Shown here piece by piece: positions 39,815 to 52,997 of a stretch of 64,000 nt of DNA (position 1 is the stretch's first letter; every line of letters begins with the position of its first letter). The notes below the pieces were generated by a model. The model was not told where the DNA came from, searched no databases, and saw nothing but the letters and a program-made list of their open reading frames with translations. The position numbers and the translations under genes are program-made. Source of the DNA: Candidatus Tectimicrobiota bacterium (GTDB lineage: Bacteria > Tectomicrobia > Entotheonellia > Entotheonellales > Entotheonellaceae); assembly GCA_026005175.1 (NCBI GenBank), contig BPKO01000011.1:1-64000 (forward strand). Reading direction: 5' to 3'.

Positions 39815-40788
39815 GCCAGGCGCCGCTGCTGGAGGTGCGGGACTTGCACACGTACCTCTTCCCGCGCCGCGGCGTTATCCGGGCCGTGGATGGGGTAAGC
39901 TTTACCCTGCACCGTGGCGAAACGCTGGGGCTGGTGGGCGAGTCGGGCTGCGGCAAGACGATGACCGCCTTGTCGCTCCTGCGGCTGGTGCCGCAACCAG
40001 TGGCGCGTATCGTCAAGGGAGAAATCTGGCTCGAGGGCGAGGACCTCCTGCAAAAGAGCGAGCGAGAGATGCGCCGCATTCGCGGGCGCAAGATCGCCAT
40101 GATCCTGCAAGACCCGCAAACCTCGCTCAACCCCGTCCTCACCGTGGGTACCCAGCTCATCGAGGCCCTGGCCTTGCAGGGGCGAGAGGCCTCGTCACGC
40201 CTGGTAGCCCGCGCCGTAGAGCTGCTGCAGCGGGTGCGCGTGGCCGATGCGGCGCGCCGCTTGCGCCACTACCCGCACCAGCTCAGCGGCGGCATGAAAC
40301 AGCGGGTGGTGGGGGCCATTGCCATGGCTGGCAACCCCCAGGTGCTTATTGCCGACGAGCCCACCACGGCCCTTGACGTCACCATCCAGCTCCAGTACCT
40401 CAACCTGCTCAAGGAACTGCAAGCCCAGACGGCAATGGCCTTGCTGTTCATCACCCACGACTTTGGTGTCGTGGCCCACACGTGCGATCGCGTGGCCGTT
40501 ATGTACGCCGGCCGCATTGTGGAAAGCGGTCCGGTGCGGGCGGTGTTCAACCGCCCTGCCCATCCTTATACGCAGGCGCTGATCGCCGCGGTCCCCAGCC
40601 TGGACGAGCCCGTTGAGCGCCTCGACACCATCGAGGGGCAGCCGCCGGCGCCGGAAGCCTTTCCTGCCGGCTGCCGCTTTCATCCGCGCTGCCCTTATGC
40701 CGAGCCGCGCTGCCACCAGGATTACCCGCCCACGCTGCCCGTGGCCGACGGCCACACCGCGGCCTGCTGGAGGCTGGCTGCCCCATGA
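39811..40788 (+). CDS. ABC transporter ATPase, DppD type
   Basis: A 325-residue ATPase. Walker A GESGCGKTMTALSLL, Q-loop MILQDPQTSLNPVLTVG, signature LSGGMKQRVVGAIAM, Walker B VLIADEPTTALD, H-loop FITHDFGV. The C-terminal oligopeptide-transporter extension has cysteines in GCRFHPRCPYAEPRC. Starts in ATGA overlap with the enolase-family gene and ends overlapping the DppF-type gene. Confidence 0.94.
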   Translation: MSQAPLLEVRDLHTYLFPRRGVIRAVDGVSFTLHRGETLGLVGESGCGKTMTALSLLRLVPQPVARIVKGEIWLEGEDLLQKSEREMRRIRGRKIAMILQDPQTSLNPVLTVGTQLIEALALQGREASSRLVARAVELLQRVRVADAARRLRHYPHQLSGGMKQRVVGAIAMAGNPQVLIADEPTTALDVTIQLQYLNLLKELQAQTAMALLFITHDFGVVAHTCDRVAVMYAGRIVESGPVRAVFNRPAHPYTQALIAAVPSLDEPVERLDTIEGQPPAPEAFPAGCRFHPRCPYAEPRCHQDYPPTLPVADGHTAACWRLAAP

Positions 40789-41756
40789 GCGCGCCGCTGC
40801 TGCGGGTAGACAACTTGCGCAAGTACTTTCCGCTTACCCGCGGGGTGCTGCTGGCACGCACCGTCGGCCACGTGAAGGCTGTCGATGGCGTCAGCTTTAC
40901 CATCAACGCCGGCGAAACCCTGGGGCTGGTGGGCGAGTCAGGCTGTGGCAAGACGACGACGGCCCGGCTCATTCTGCGCCTCGAGACGCCCACCAGCGGG
41001 GAAATCTTCCTCGAAGGCAAAGCCGTCCACGCATTACGCGGGCGGCAGCTGCGGGCGTACCGCACCCTGGTACAGGCGGTGTTCCAAGATCCCTGGTCTT
41101 CGCTCAATCCGCGCCTGCCCGTTGGCAAAATCATCGCCGAGTCCCTGGTGGTTAACCGCTGGGGCAGCCGGCAAGCCATCGCGCGGCGCGTCGAAGAGCT
41201 GCTGCTGCAAGTGGGACTGCGCCCCGAACACGCCCGCCTCTATCCGCACGAGTTCAGCGGCGGGCAGCGCCAGCGCATTGCCCTGGCCAGTGCCCTGGCC
41301 TCGTCCCCGCGCCTGGTGGTGCTCGACGAGCCGGTGTCAGCGCTCGACGTCTCCATCCGCGCCCAGATCCTGAACCTGCTCAAGGACCTGCAAGCCCACT
41401 ACCGGGTGGCCTATCTCTTGGTCGCCCACGACCTGGCCACCATCCGCTACCTGGCGCATTACACGGCCGTGATGTACCTGGGGCAAATCGTCGAATACGC
41501 CCCCACGGCAGAGCTCTATCGCCACCTGCGCCATCCCTATACGCAGGCCCTCTTCTCGGCGGCCCTTCCCAACCATCCCGACAAGAAGCGCGCCACGGTA
41601 GCCTTGTCGGACGAGGTCCCCTCGCCGCTCAATCCGCCTCAGGGCTGCCGCTTTCATCCGCGCTGCCCCCACGCCACGGCCACCTGCGCGCGCCTCGAAC
41701 CCCCGCTGCGCCCCGTAGCTCCCGAACACCTGGTGGCCTGCCACCTCTATTCCTGA
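40785..41756 (+). CDS. ABC transporter ATPase, DppF type
   Basis: A 323-residue ATPase. Walker A GESGCGKTTTARLIL, Q-loop VFQDPWSSLNPRLPVG, signature FSGGQRQRIALASAL, Walker B LVVLDEPVSALD, H-loop LVAHDLATI, and C-terminal GCRFHPRCPHATATC. Last gene of the transporter operon. Confidence 0.94.
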   Translation: MSAPLLRVDNLRKYFPLTRGVLLARTVGHVKAVDGVSFTINAGETLGLVGESGCGKTTTARLILRLETPTSGEIFLEGKAVHALRGRQLRAYRTLVQAVFQDPWSSLNPRLPVGKIIAESLVVNRWGSRQAIARRVEELLLQVGLRPEHARLYPHEFSGGQRQRIALASALASSPRLVVLDEPVSALDVSIRAQILNLLKDLQAHYRVAYLLVAHDLATIRYLAHYTAVMYLGQIVEYAPTAELYRHLRHPYTQALFSAALPNHPDKKRATVALSDEVPSPLNPPQGCRFHPRCPHATATCARLEPPLRPVAPEHLVACHLYS

Positions 41757-41834
41757 GCCCATACGCCCTTGACAGCGCGGGGCAGGCGTGGCACAAGGGC
41801 GGCCACAGCCCCTTTGCCCACGAGGAGATCCGCC

Positions 41835-42721
41835 ATGCGCTTTGGCATCGTGTTGCCCATCTGGCAGCTCTCCCTGGCCGAGGCCACCACCCTGGCCCTC
41901 AAGGCCGAGGAGCTCGGCTTCGACGGCGTCTTTGTCCCTGACCACATCCTGGCCAAGCCGGCCACCACCCAGCACTACGGGCCGTCGTGGCCCGACCCCT
42001 TCGCCTTGCTGGCCTACTTTGCTGGGCGCACGCAGCGCTTGCAGGTGGGCACCAGCGTCGTCGTCCTGCCTTACCGCCACCCGCTGGTGACGGCCAAAGC
42101 CGCTGCGACGGTGGATCAGGTGTCGGGAGGGCGCTTCGTTTTTGGCGTGGGCGTGGGCTGGGATGCCGAGGAGTTTCAGGACTTGGGGCTGCCCTTTGCC
42201 GAGCGCGGGGCGATGACCGACGAGTACCTGCGCATCATCAAAAGCGCCTGGAGCCACGACACGCCGCATTTTGAGGGCCGTTACTTCCGCTTTGGCGGCG
42301 CCACGTTTGCCCCGCGGCCGCAGCAGCAGCCCGCACCGCCCATCTGGGTTGGTGGCGCACCGGGGACGCTCTCTTCACCGGCCCTGCGCCGCGCCGCTAC
42401 CCTGGGGGATGCCTGGCACCCGCTTGGCCTCAGCCTCGACGACTTGGAGCGCGGCGCCGCGCGGCTGGCCGAGCTGGCCCGTCAGGCCGGCCGCGCGGGA
42501 GCCGTGGGCCTGGCCCCGCGCCACCTGCTCCAGTTCACCCCCGCGCCACAGGGCAGCGGCCGGGCGGCGTTTGCGGGCACGGCCGAAGAGGTGGCAGCCG
42601 ACGTGCGCCGGGTGGCTGCCTTGGGCGCCGACTATCTCACGTTTGACTTGCCCCGCACCGGGGTGGCCGACATGGTGCAGACGATGGAGCGCTTCGTGCG
42701 CGACGTCAAACCGGCGCTGGA

Positions 42722-42725
<4 letters not shown>
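41835..42725 (+). CDS. LLM-class oxidoreductase, probably F420-dependent
   Basis: A 296-residue luciferase-like barrel enzyme. ATG at 41835 follows GAGGAG. Family blocks: MRFGIVLPIWQLSLAEATTLALKAEELGFDGVFVPDHIL, LQVGTSVVVLPYRHPLVTAKAAATVDQVSGGRFVFGVGVGWDAEEF and a family C-terminal segment. F420 use is inferred from resemblance; FMN is possible. Its stop overlaps the hybrid kinase stop in a shared CTAG. The substrate is unknown. Confidence 0.87.
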
Positions 42726-45496
<2,771 letters not shown>

Positions 45497-45653
45497 GCAA
45501 GGCCCCTTCTTGCAGGAGCGGCGACGTGTTCCCCTCTCCTTATCGGCCCGCCAAGCAGCGGGCTTTAAAGCGGTCAGGAAAAGACCGCGGGCCAGCGATG
45601 CCCTCCGGGCGGGAAAACCATCTGGAGGAATGACGCGCAGGGGCCTGGGTGGC
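45497..45653. other. Intergenic stretch between the hybrid kinase start and livF
   Basis: About 157 bases between two leftward genes: livF ends at its right edge and the kinase starts at its left edge. It must hold the kinase promoter, but I see no clear -35/-10 pair and no terminator with a T run. Confidence 0.3.
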
Positions 45654-46351
45654 TCACACCGCCAGGTAGGCGCGGCGCACTTCCTCGTTGGCAAGAAACT
45701 CCTGCATATGGCCCTGGTAGCGCACCGTGCCCTTTTCGAGCACGTAGACGCGCGTGCCCAGCTCGCTGACAAAGCGCACATTTTGTTCGGCCAAGAGCAT
45801 GGTCATCCCGGCGGCACGCAGCCGCTGCAGCTGCTCCTTGAGGGTGCGCACGATCACCGGCGCCAGGCCTTCGGAGGGTTCATCAAGCAGCAGCAGCTCC
45901 GGGTTGCCCATGAGGGTGCGGGCGATGGTCAGCATTTGCTGCTCGCCGCCACTCAGGTAGCCACCGCGGCGGTGCCACAGCTGCCGCAGCTGCGGGAAGA
46001 GCTCGCACACCCGCTCCTCGTCCCACACCACCTCCTGGCCGTCGCGGGCCCCGGCTTGCGCGCCACCGCCAGGTTCTCGCGCACCGTGAGGTTGGGAAAA
46101 ATGCGCCGCTCCTCGGGCACGTAGCCGATGCCCAGGCGGGCAATGGCAAAAGGCGGCAGCCCGACCAGCTCCTGACCGCGATAGGTGATGCGGCCCGAGC
46201 GCGGCGGCACCAGCCCCATGATGCTGCGCAGGGTGGTGGTCTTGCCGGCGCCGTTGCGCCCTAGCAAGCAGACCACCTCGCCGCGCTCGACGTCCAGGGA
46301 GAGGTCAAAAAGCACGTGGCTCTCTTCGTAGTAAGTGTTGATGCGATGCAC
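45654..46351 (-). pseudogene. livF: Branched-chain amino acid type ABC ATPase LivF, frameshifted
   Basis: ATPase of a LIV-type importer. First part: INTYYEESHVLFDLSLDVERGEVVCLLGRNGAGKTTTLRSIMGLV to GYVPEERRIFPNLTVRENLAVARKPG. The frame breaks at GGGGCCC near 46050 and resumes VWDEERVCELFPQL, then signature YLSGGEQQMLTIARTLMG, Walker B LLLLDEPSEGLAP, H-loop LLAEQNVRF. The first in-frame start is a GTG at 46351; an ATG at 46367 with a good ribosome site is one base out of frame, so there may be a second indel in its C run. Confidence 0.87.
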
Positions 46352-46378
46352 TTCCAGCAGGGGCCATGGCCGCCTCCC

Positions 46379-47124
<746 letters not shown>

Positions 47125-47128
<4 letters not shown>

Positions 47129-48099
47129 CGCTTCCTCCACCACGCCAGGCGCGCCAGCAGCCCCGCAAAGCCCTGCGGCGCCACCAGGATTACTGCCACC
47201 AGAATCGCCCCCATGACCAGCGGCCAGTACACCGGCCAGCGGCTGGAGACAAACGTCTCGAGCAGCTTGAAGCCCACCGCCCCCAGCAGCGGGCCGCTGA
47301 AGGCGTGCATGCCGCCCAGCAGCACCACCACCAGCGGCTCAAAGGACTTGTTGAAAAACGCCAGGTCAGGAAAGACGCTGCCGTTGAAGAAAGCAAACAG
47401 CGCCCCGGCCAGGCCGGAAAAGAACCCTGAGAGGACAAACGCCCACAGCTGGTGGCGCTTGACGTGCACGCCGATGTAGCGCGCCCGCCGCGGGTTTTCG
47501 CGAATCGCCTTGAGGGCATAGCCAAAGGGGGAGCTGACAATCGCGTAAAGCGCGGCCAGGCCCAGCGCCGTCACCGCCAGCACGAAGTAGTAGTAGGCAA
47601 TCGGCGACTTGAGAAACGCCGCCGGCCAGATGCCCAGCAGGCCGTTGTCGCCCCCGGTGAAGCTGTACCACTTGAAAATCACGGTAAAGACGATCTGGGC
47701 AAAGGCCAGCGACAGCATGGCAAAGTAGACTGCCGTCAGGCGCACGATGAAGAAGCCAAAGAGCAGGGCGCCGGCCGCTGCCACAAACGGCCCGGCGGCC
47801 AAGGCAGGCAGCATGGGGAAGCCGGCTTTTTTGACCAGCAGCGCTGCGCCGTAAGCACCCAGGGCAAAGTAGGCGGCGTGGCCAAAAGAAACCATGCCGC
47901 CGTAGCCCATAAGCAGGTTGAAGGCAGCGGCAAAGAGGGCAACGATGGCCATCTCGGTGAGCAGGAAAACGTAAAACGTGGACAGGAAGTGGGGAATCAC
48001 CACCAGAAACGCCCCCAGCAGCACCGCCCACAGCTGCAGCCGCACCTCGACCAGGGGCAGAGGCAGCGGCAAGCGGCCGACCATCTCACGCCATTGCAT
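47125..48099 (-). CDS. livM: Branched-chain amino acid type permease LivM
   Basis: A 324-residue permease with about eight to ten helices. Family markers: AAAFNLLMGYGGMVSFGHAAYFALGAYGAALL and the coupling region FGYALKAIRENPRRARYIGVHVKRHQLWAFVLSGFFSGLAGAL, then HAFSGPLLGAVGFKLLE. Forms the channel with LivH, 15 bases upstream. Confidence 0.93.
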
Positions 48100-48114
48100 C
48101 GTCGTTCTCCTGTC

Positions 48115-49029
48115 TCACTCTTCAGGCCGCCCCAGCAGTCCCCAGGGGCGCACGATGAGCACCACGGCCATGAGGGCAAAGAGCAGGACGATGGAAATCG
48201 CCGGGAAGATAAGGATGCCAAACGACTGCAGCTGGCCCACCAGCAGGGCGCTGATGAGGCTGCCGGCAAAGCTGCCCAAGCCGCCAATTACCACCACCAC
48301 GAAGGCGTTGATGAGCACCTCGGCGTCCATGCCCAGAGCCACCGCCACCACCGGTGCGGCCAGTGCCCCGCCCAGGCCAGCCAGCCAGCTGCCCAGAATA
48401 AAGACCTGGGTGAAGAGGCGCGACACGTCCACCCCCAGCGCCCCCAGCATGTCGCGGTCCACGGTGGCGGCGCGCACCAGCATGCCCCAGCGCGTGCGGT
48501 AAAAAACCAGCCCCAGGGCAAGGGCAATCAGCGGCCCCAGGATGAGCACCAGCAGGTAATAGGTGGGAAAGGGCTGGCCAAAGATGTCAAGCGACCCGGC
48601 CAGCGCGGTGGGCCGCGGCACGGTGCGGTTCTCCGGCCCCCAGACCATCAGCACCAGGGTGCCGATAATAAGGATGAGGCCAAACGTGAGCACCAGCTGC
48701 AGCAAGTGCTCGCGCCGGTAAATGCGGCGTAGCAGCGTCACTTCGATGAGCCCTCCCAGAGCGGCCACCGCCAGCGAGGAAACGAGCAGCGCCACCCAGA
48801 ACCACAAGGGGTGGCCAGGGAAAAGCGACACCAGGGAGGACATCAGATAAGCGGCCACCATGTAAAAGGCGCCGTGGGCCAGGTTGACGATGCGGGTGAC
48901 GCCAAAGATGAGGGACATGCCCGCCGAGACCAGGAAGAGGAACATGCCCACGCTCAGTCCGCTCATCACCTGCACCAGGATGAGGGGGCCGTTGGTGATC
49001 CAGGGAAAAAGCTGCTGCAGAAAGGCCAT
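48115..49029 (-). CDS. livH: Branched-chain amino acid type permease LivH
   Basis: A 304-residue permease. Markers: MSGLSVGMFLFLVSAGMSLIFGVTRIVNLAHGAFYMVAAYL, the coupling segment WGMLVRAATVDRDMLGALGVDVSRLFTQVFILGSWLAGLGGALAAP and VVVVIGGLGSFAGSLISALLVG. It begins 60 bases after the binding-protein gene, across a hairpin. Confidence 0.93.
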   Translation of the reverse strand: MAFLQQLFPWITNGPLILVQVMSGLSVGMFLFLVSAGMSLIFGVTRIVNLAHGAFYMVAAYLMSSLVSLFPGHPLWFWVALLVSSLAVAALGGLIEVTLLRRIYRREHLLQLVLTFGLILIIGTLVLMVWGPENRTVPRPTALAGSLDIFGQPFPTYYLLVLILGPLIALALGLVFYRTRWGMLVRAATVDRDMLGALGVDVSRLFTQVFILGSWLAGLGGALAAPVVAVALGMDAEVLINAFVVVVIGGLGSFAGSLISALLVGQLQSFGILIFPAISIVLLFALMAVVLIVRPWGLLGRPEE

Positions 49030-49049
49030 AGGGGCTCCTTCGCAGGGGC

Positions 49050-49078
49050 CGCGGGGCCAGCGGCCCGCTGGCCCCGCG
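49050..49078 (-). other. Hairpin between the LivK-like and LivH genes
   Basis: Perfect 13-bp stem CGCGGGGCCAGCG/CGCTGGCCCCGCG with loop GCC and no T run, placed like the hairpin at 36794 in the other transporter. Probably an mRNA-stabilising element that raises binding-protein output. Confidence 0.6.
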
Positions 49079-49088
49079 AGGCCTCAGC

Positions 49089-50348
49089 TTACTTTTTCTG
49101 GGCGGCAAGGCGCAAGCGCTTCACTTCCTCGCAGCTGCGCACGATGTCCTTGCCGTGCGTCTCCTCCACTTCGGCGAGAACCGGCCGCCCTTCGGGGTTA
49201 ACGCGCACGATGCCCGTCCACTGCGGCGGTAGGGCCTGGTGGTCGCAGCCGCGCATGATCACCGTCCCCCAGGGGAACTCCATGGTAAAGCCCTCGTCAA
49301 GAACGCCAATGACTTTGGCGTGGTCGGTGCTGCCGGCACGCTTGATGGCCTCGGCAATGATGTAGGCGGTGGCGTAGCCCCAAGTGGCGCCCAGCTTGGG
49401 TTCCTTGCCTTTGGACCACGCCATATAGCGCTTCACCCAATCGAGCAGCTCGGGATGAAGCGTTTGCAGGCCGGCGTCATACCAGGCAAAGCCCGTGGTC
49501 ACGGCGCCGATGGGGGCATCCTTGCCCAGCGGGTCGAGCTCGTCGGGATTGCCCACCGAGGCGCTGAAGAAGTGCAGCTTGTCAAAGAGGCCAAAGGGCT
49601 TGGCCTGCTTCACAAAGGCGATTTCCTGCGAGCCCCACAGGCCGCTGAAAAAGGCCTCGGCCCCTGACTGCAAGAGGGCGGTGATGTACGAGCTGTGGTC
49701 GCTCTCGCCCAGCTTGGGCCAGTTTTCCTTGAGCACTTGCACTTCCGGTTTGAGCTGCTTCAGGTAGTCCCAGAACTCCTCCCACAGGTTGTGGCCGTAC
49801 TCGTAGTCCGGGGAGATGTGCGCCCACTTGGTGTACGGATACGTGGCGGCACGCTTGGCCAGGGCACGCACGTACTGGTTGGTGTTGTTGGTGGTGTGGG
49901 CGATGTAAGGATGGCCGTCGTCCCAGGTGAGGCGCGAGCTCTGGCAGTGGGTGGCAAAATAGAGGAACCGGCTCTCCCGCGCCCAGGCCGACAGCGCCAG
50001 GCCCACCGAGCTGCTGATGCAGCCGGCCAGAAAATCGACGCGCTCCTGGAACACCAGCTCTCGCGCCGCTTTTACGGCCTCGTCAGGGCGCAGCTTGTCG
50101 TCGCGGAACACGAACTCCAGCGGCCGCCCCAGCACGCCGCCCGCGTCGTTGATTTCTTTGAGCGCCATTTCGATGCCTTCCCGGTAGGGGAAGGTGTAGA
50201 CGGTAGCCAGGCCGCTGTAAGAGTTGATTTCTCCGATGCGAATGGGCGTCTTACGGGCCGCCAGGGCCACGCCGGCACTACCCAGGACAAAAGCCACCAG
50301 CACTGCCACCCCGACCACACGCCACAATGTGCCATGCTTGCTGGGCAT
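49089..50348 (-). CDS. Branched-chain amino acid/amide type binding protein (LivK-like)
   Basis: A 419-residue periplasmic binding protein. The ATG at 50348 follows GAGGAG and starts a signal peptide (LWRVVGVAVLVAFVLGSAGVALAA). Mature start KTPIRIGEINSYSGLATVYTFPYREGIEMALKEINDAGGVLGRPLEFVFRDDKLRPDEAVKAARELV is the type I fold, with SSSVGLALSAWARESRFLYF and HISPDYEYGHNLWEEFWDYLK. The ligand could be an amino acid, amide or aromatic acid; the family is broad. Promoter candidate at 50484-50511. Confidence 0.92.
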   Translation of the reverse strand: MPSKHGTLWRVVGVAVLVAFVLGSAGVALAARKTPIRIGEINSYSGLATVYTFPYREGIEMALKEINDAGGVLGRPLEFVFRDDKLRPDEAVKAARELVFQERVDFLAGCISSSVGLALSAWARESRFLYFATHCQSSRLTWDDGHPYIAHTTNNTNQYVRALAKRAATYPYTKWAHISPDYEYGHNLWEEFWDYLKQLKPEVQVLKENWPKLGESDHSSYITALLQSGAEAFFSGLWGSQEIAFVKQAKPFGLFDKLHFFSASVGNPDELDPLGKDAPIGAVTTGFAWYDAGLQTLHPELLDWVKRYMAWSKGKEPKLGATWGYATAYIIAEAIKRAGSTDHAKVIGVLDEGFTMEFPWGTVIMRGCDHQALPPQWTGIVRVNPEGRPVLAEVEETHGKDIVRSCEEVKRLRLAAQKK

Positions 50349-50483
50349 AGGCGTTCTCCTCTTCCACACGCCCGGCGCGCTCACCGCGCGTGTGCCAGAT
50401 GCTTCTCTTGCCCCACGGCGGGGCGCAGCACGCAGGCCGTCTGCCCAAAGGCTGCATGGCCTTGTGCTGCGTGAAAGCACCCC

Positions 50484-50511
50484 AGTATAGCGAGGGAGGA
50501 AAGAAAAGCAA
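50484..50511 (-). promoter_or_regulatory. Promoter candidate for the liv operon
   Basis: Minus-strand TTGCTT (50511-50506), 16-base spacer, TATACT (50489-50484), about 135 bases before the ATG at 50348. The -10 is one base off consensus; the -35 is weak. Confidence 0.4.
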
Positions 50512-50529
50512 GCCCCTGCCTTTTTGCCG

Positions 50530-50868
50530 TCAGGGATCGGGAGTAGACCGGCGCAGGTGGGCAAAGAGCCCGTGCCAGCGGCTCAGGGGGTTGCCGTACC
50601 TGGCCCGCAGTTCCAGAATGCCGGCCGGCGGCGCCGCAGCAGGCGGCGGCGGGGGCAAGGGCAGCACGGGGTTGGGGTCGCGCGGCGGGGCAGGCAAGAG
50701 CGGCGGGCGCAGCAGCTGGGGAGCGTGGCGCTGCAAGAAGGCGCGGCGGGCACAGCTGTGGCTTTCGCGTAGCAGGAGCAGGCAGAGCGAACCGCGCGGG
50801 TTGGCGCGGCGGCAGCGGTAGCAGAGGCGCTCGAGCTGGTGCTTGCTGACAGAGGGGGCGGACGTCAT
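50530..50868 (-). CDS. Small cysteine- and proline-rich protein of unknown function
   Basis: A 112-residue frame. ATG at 50868 follows AGAAGGAG by 9 bases. The first third has basic and cysteine residues (HQLERLCYRCRRANPRGSLCLLLL, SHSC), the middle is proline-rich (LPLPPPPPAAAPPAG). No family is recognised. A good ribosome site supports it, but composition bias means it could be a chance frame. Confidence 0.45.
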   Translation of the reverse strand: MTSAPSVSKHQLERLCYRCRRANPRGSLCLLLLRESHSCARRAFLQRHAPQLLRPPLLPAPPRDPNPVLPLPPPPPAAAPPAGILELRARYGNPLSRWHGLFAHLRRSTPDP

Positions 50869-50984
50869 AGCGGCAGGCTCCTTCTGCCTGGGGGTGATAC
50901 CTCATGCTACTCAAGAAAGCCCCGGAGGACAAGAGAGGCAGCGGCACTGACTTCCCCTAGCGCATTTGCATCAGAACGTGCACC

Positions 50985-51014
50985 TTGACAAGGCTTTGCC
51001 GCTGCCTCTACTGT
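50985..51014 (+). promoter_or_regulatory. Promoter candidate for the acyl-CoA dehydrogenase gene
   Basis: TTGACA (50985-50990), an 18-base spacer and a weak TACTGT (51009-51014). CGCATTTGCA at 50961-50970, just upstream, is one base off the TGCA-N2-TGCA core seen before the PAS-LuxR genes. Confidence 0.35.
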
Positions 51015-51054
51015 GCAGCATGCGGCCAGCGGCAAAGCAAAAGAGGAGCAGGCC

Positions 51055-52216
51055 ATGGATTTTGCCTTCAGTCCCGAGCAGGCGATGATTCGGCAGGCCA
51101 TCCAGGAGATTGCCCGCCAGTACGGGCGCCCTTACTGGCTGGAAAAAGCCCGCCAGGAGGCCTTTCCCCAGGCGCTGTGGGCCGAGCTCGGCCGCCACGG
51201 CTACCTGGGGCCTCCTGGTTCCCGAAGCGTACGGCGGTGCGGGGCTGGGCATGGTGGAGATGACCGCCTTGCTCGAAGCCATGGGGGAGCAAGGCATTCC
51301 CCTGCTCTTTTTGGTGGTAAGCGCGGTGATGGGGGTGATTGCGCTTCGCAAGCACGGCAGCGAGGCGCAAAAGCAGCGCTACTTGCCGCCGCTGGCGCGG
51401 GGGGAAAGCAAGCTCTGCTTTGCCATCACCGAGCCCACCGCGGGCTCCAACAGCTTTCGCCTCACCGCCTTGGCGCGCCGCGACGGCGACCGCTACGTGC
51501 TCAACGGCCAGAAGGTCTTTATTTCCGGAGCCAACGAGGCCGACGCCCTGCTGGTGGTGGCGCGCACCACCCCTTACGGCGAGGTGCGCGACAAGCGCCA
51601 GGGGCTCTCCCTCTTCCTGGTGCCCACCAAGAGCGCCGGCGTGACGCTGCAGGCGCTTGACGTGCAGATCCTGCACCCGGAAAAGCAGTTCAGCGTCTTT
51701 TTTGACGAGGTGGTGGTGCCGCGCGAGGCGCTGCTTGGGGAAGAGGGCCAGGGCTTTCGTTATCTCTTTGATATTCTTAACCCGGAGCGCATCAGCGGCG
51801 CGGCGACTGCCGTGGGGCTGGGGCGCCTGGCGCTGGAGAGGGCGGTGCGCTACGCCCGCCAGCGGCGGGTGTTCGACGTGCCCATCGGGGCGCACCAGGG
51901 GCTGCAGCACCCGCTGGCCAAGGTGAAGGCGCAGCTGGAGATGGCCAGCCTCATGGCCTACAAGGCTGCCTGGCTCTTCGACCAAGGGCTGTCTGCCGGG
52001 GCAGAAGCCAACATGGCCAAGTTTGCCGCTGCCGAGGCAGCCATCGAGGCCTGCGATCTGGCCATGGAAGTGCACGGGGGTAGCGGCTTTACCGCCGAGT
52101 GCGACCTCATCACCCTGTGGCCGTACGCGCGCTTGCTGCGCACCGCCCCGGTGAGCCGCGAGATGATCCTCAACTACATCGGCGAGCACGTCCTTGGCTT
52201 GCCGCGCTCGTACTAG
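51055..52216 (+). pseudogene. Acyl-CoA dehydrogenase, frameshifted
   Basis: FAD enzyme that makes an alpha-beta double bond in acyl-CoA. ATG at 51055 (MDFAFSPEQAMIRQAIQEIARQYG) follows GAGGAG. After GRHGYLG the frame breaks near 51210 (a GGGGCC run) and resumes LLVPEAYGGAGLGMVEMTALLEAMG. FAD and substrate blocks follow: LCFAITEPTAGSNSF, YVLNGQKVFISGANEADALLVVART, RISGAATAVGLGRLALERAVRYARQR, CDLAMEVHGGSGFTAECDL. One inserted or missing base explains the break. The position of the catalytic base is not clear by eye. Unit of its own before the MarR gene. Confidence 0.88.
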
Positions 52217-52234
52217 GAAGGCCGCGGCAAGGGG

Positions 52235-52280
52235 TTGACCAAGCAAGCTGTCCCGGTTATTATTTAGGAGTCCTAAATAA
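52235..52280 (+). promoter_or_regulatory. Promoter and autoregulatory operator of the MarR gene
   Basis: TTGACC (52235-52240), 17-base spacer, TATTAT (52258-52263). A perfect palindrome with 10-bp arms TTATTTAGGA/TCCTAAATAA around one G (52260-52280) overlaps the -10 and the start of transcription, as expected for MarR self-repression. Confidence 0.75.
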
Positions 52281-52293
52281 AGGCGAGGATCCC

Positions 52294-52947
52294 GTGACTT
52301 CTGAAGCCCAAGAAACGGCAGGACAGCGGGTGCTGGCGGGCCTGGTCAGGCTCAGTCTGGCCCTGAAGAGCCGCGCCTGGCAGGCGCGCGGCCGCCACGG
52401 CCTGACCCCGACCCAGGGGCAGATCCTGGTCCTACTGCACCAGCAAGGGCGCGACTTGCGCCTGGCCGAGGTGGCTGCCGCCCTGGCGGTGCAGCCGGCC
52501 ACCGCCAGCGAGGCGGTGCAGGCGCTGGTGCGCAAGGGGCTGGTGCAGAAGCGCCGCGCCCGCGGCGACGCGCGCGCCGTGGCCCTCACCCTGACCCCGG
52601 CCGGACAGCGCCTGGCCGCGGCGGTGGCCGACTGGCCCGACGTCTTGCTCGCCGCCGTGGAGACCCTCTCCCCCGAGGAGCAGGCCGTCTTCCTGCGAGC
52701 CCTCAGCAAGATGATCCGCACCCTGCAAGTGCGCGGCCAGATCCCCGTGGCCCGCCTGTGCGTCACCTGCCGTTTCTTTCGCCCCTACGTCTACGCCGAT
52801 CCGCAGCGGCCGCACCACTGTGCCTTTGTGGACGCGCCGTTTGGCGACGGGGCGCTGCGCCTCGACTGTCCCGACCACCAGGCGGCCACCCCCCACGAGG
52901 CGGCGCGGCTGTGGCAGGCCTTTGTGGCCGGCGGCCAGGCCCCGTAG
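52294..52947 (+). CDS. MarR-family regulator with C-terminal cysteine domain
   Basis: A 217-residue regulator. GTG at 52294 follows GGCGAGG. Winged helix (about 25-145): HGLTPTQGQILVLLHQQGRDLRLAEVAAALAVQPATASEAVQALVRKGLVQKRRARGDARAVALTLTPAG. Unlike plain MarR proteins it has a ~65-residue extension with four cysteines, ARLCVTCRFFRPYVYADP, HHCAFVD and LRLDCPDH, which may bind Fe-S, zinc or heme. The operator over its own promoter suggests autoregulation. It probably controls the cytochrome P460 gene 50 bases downstream. Confidence 0.88.
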   Translation: MTSEAQETAGQRVLAGLVRLSLALKSRAWQARGRHGLTPTQGQILVLLHQQGRDLRLAEVAAALAVQPATASEAVQALVRKGLVQKRRARGDARAVALTLTPAGQRLAAAVADWPDVLLAAVETLSPEEQAVFLRALSKMIRTLQVRGQIPVARLCVTCRFFRPYVYADPQRPHHCAFVDAPFGDGALRLDCPDHQAATPHEAARLWQAFVAGGQAP

Positions 52948-52997
52948 GCGCGGGACCTCGCCAAAGCAAAACGGCTCGCTTGCAAGGAGGACTCCCG

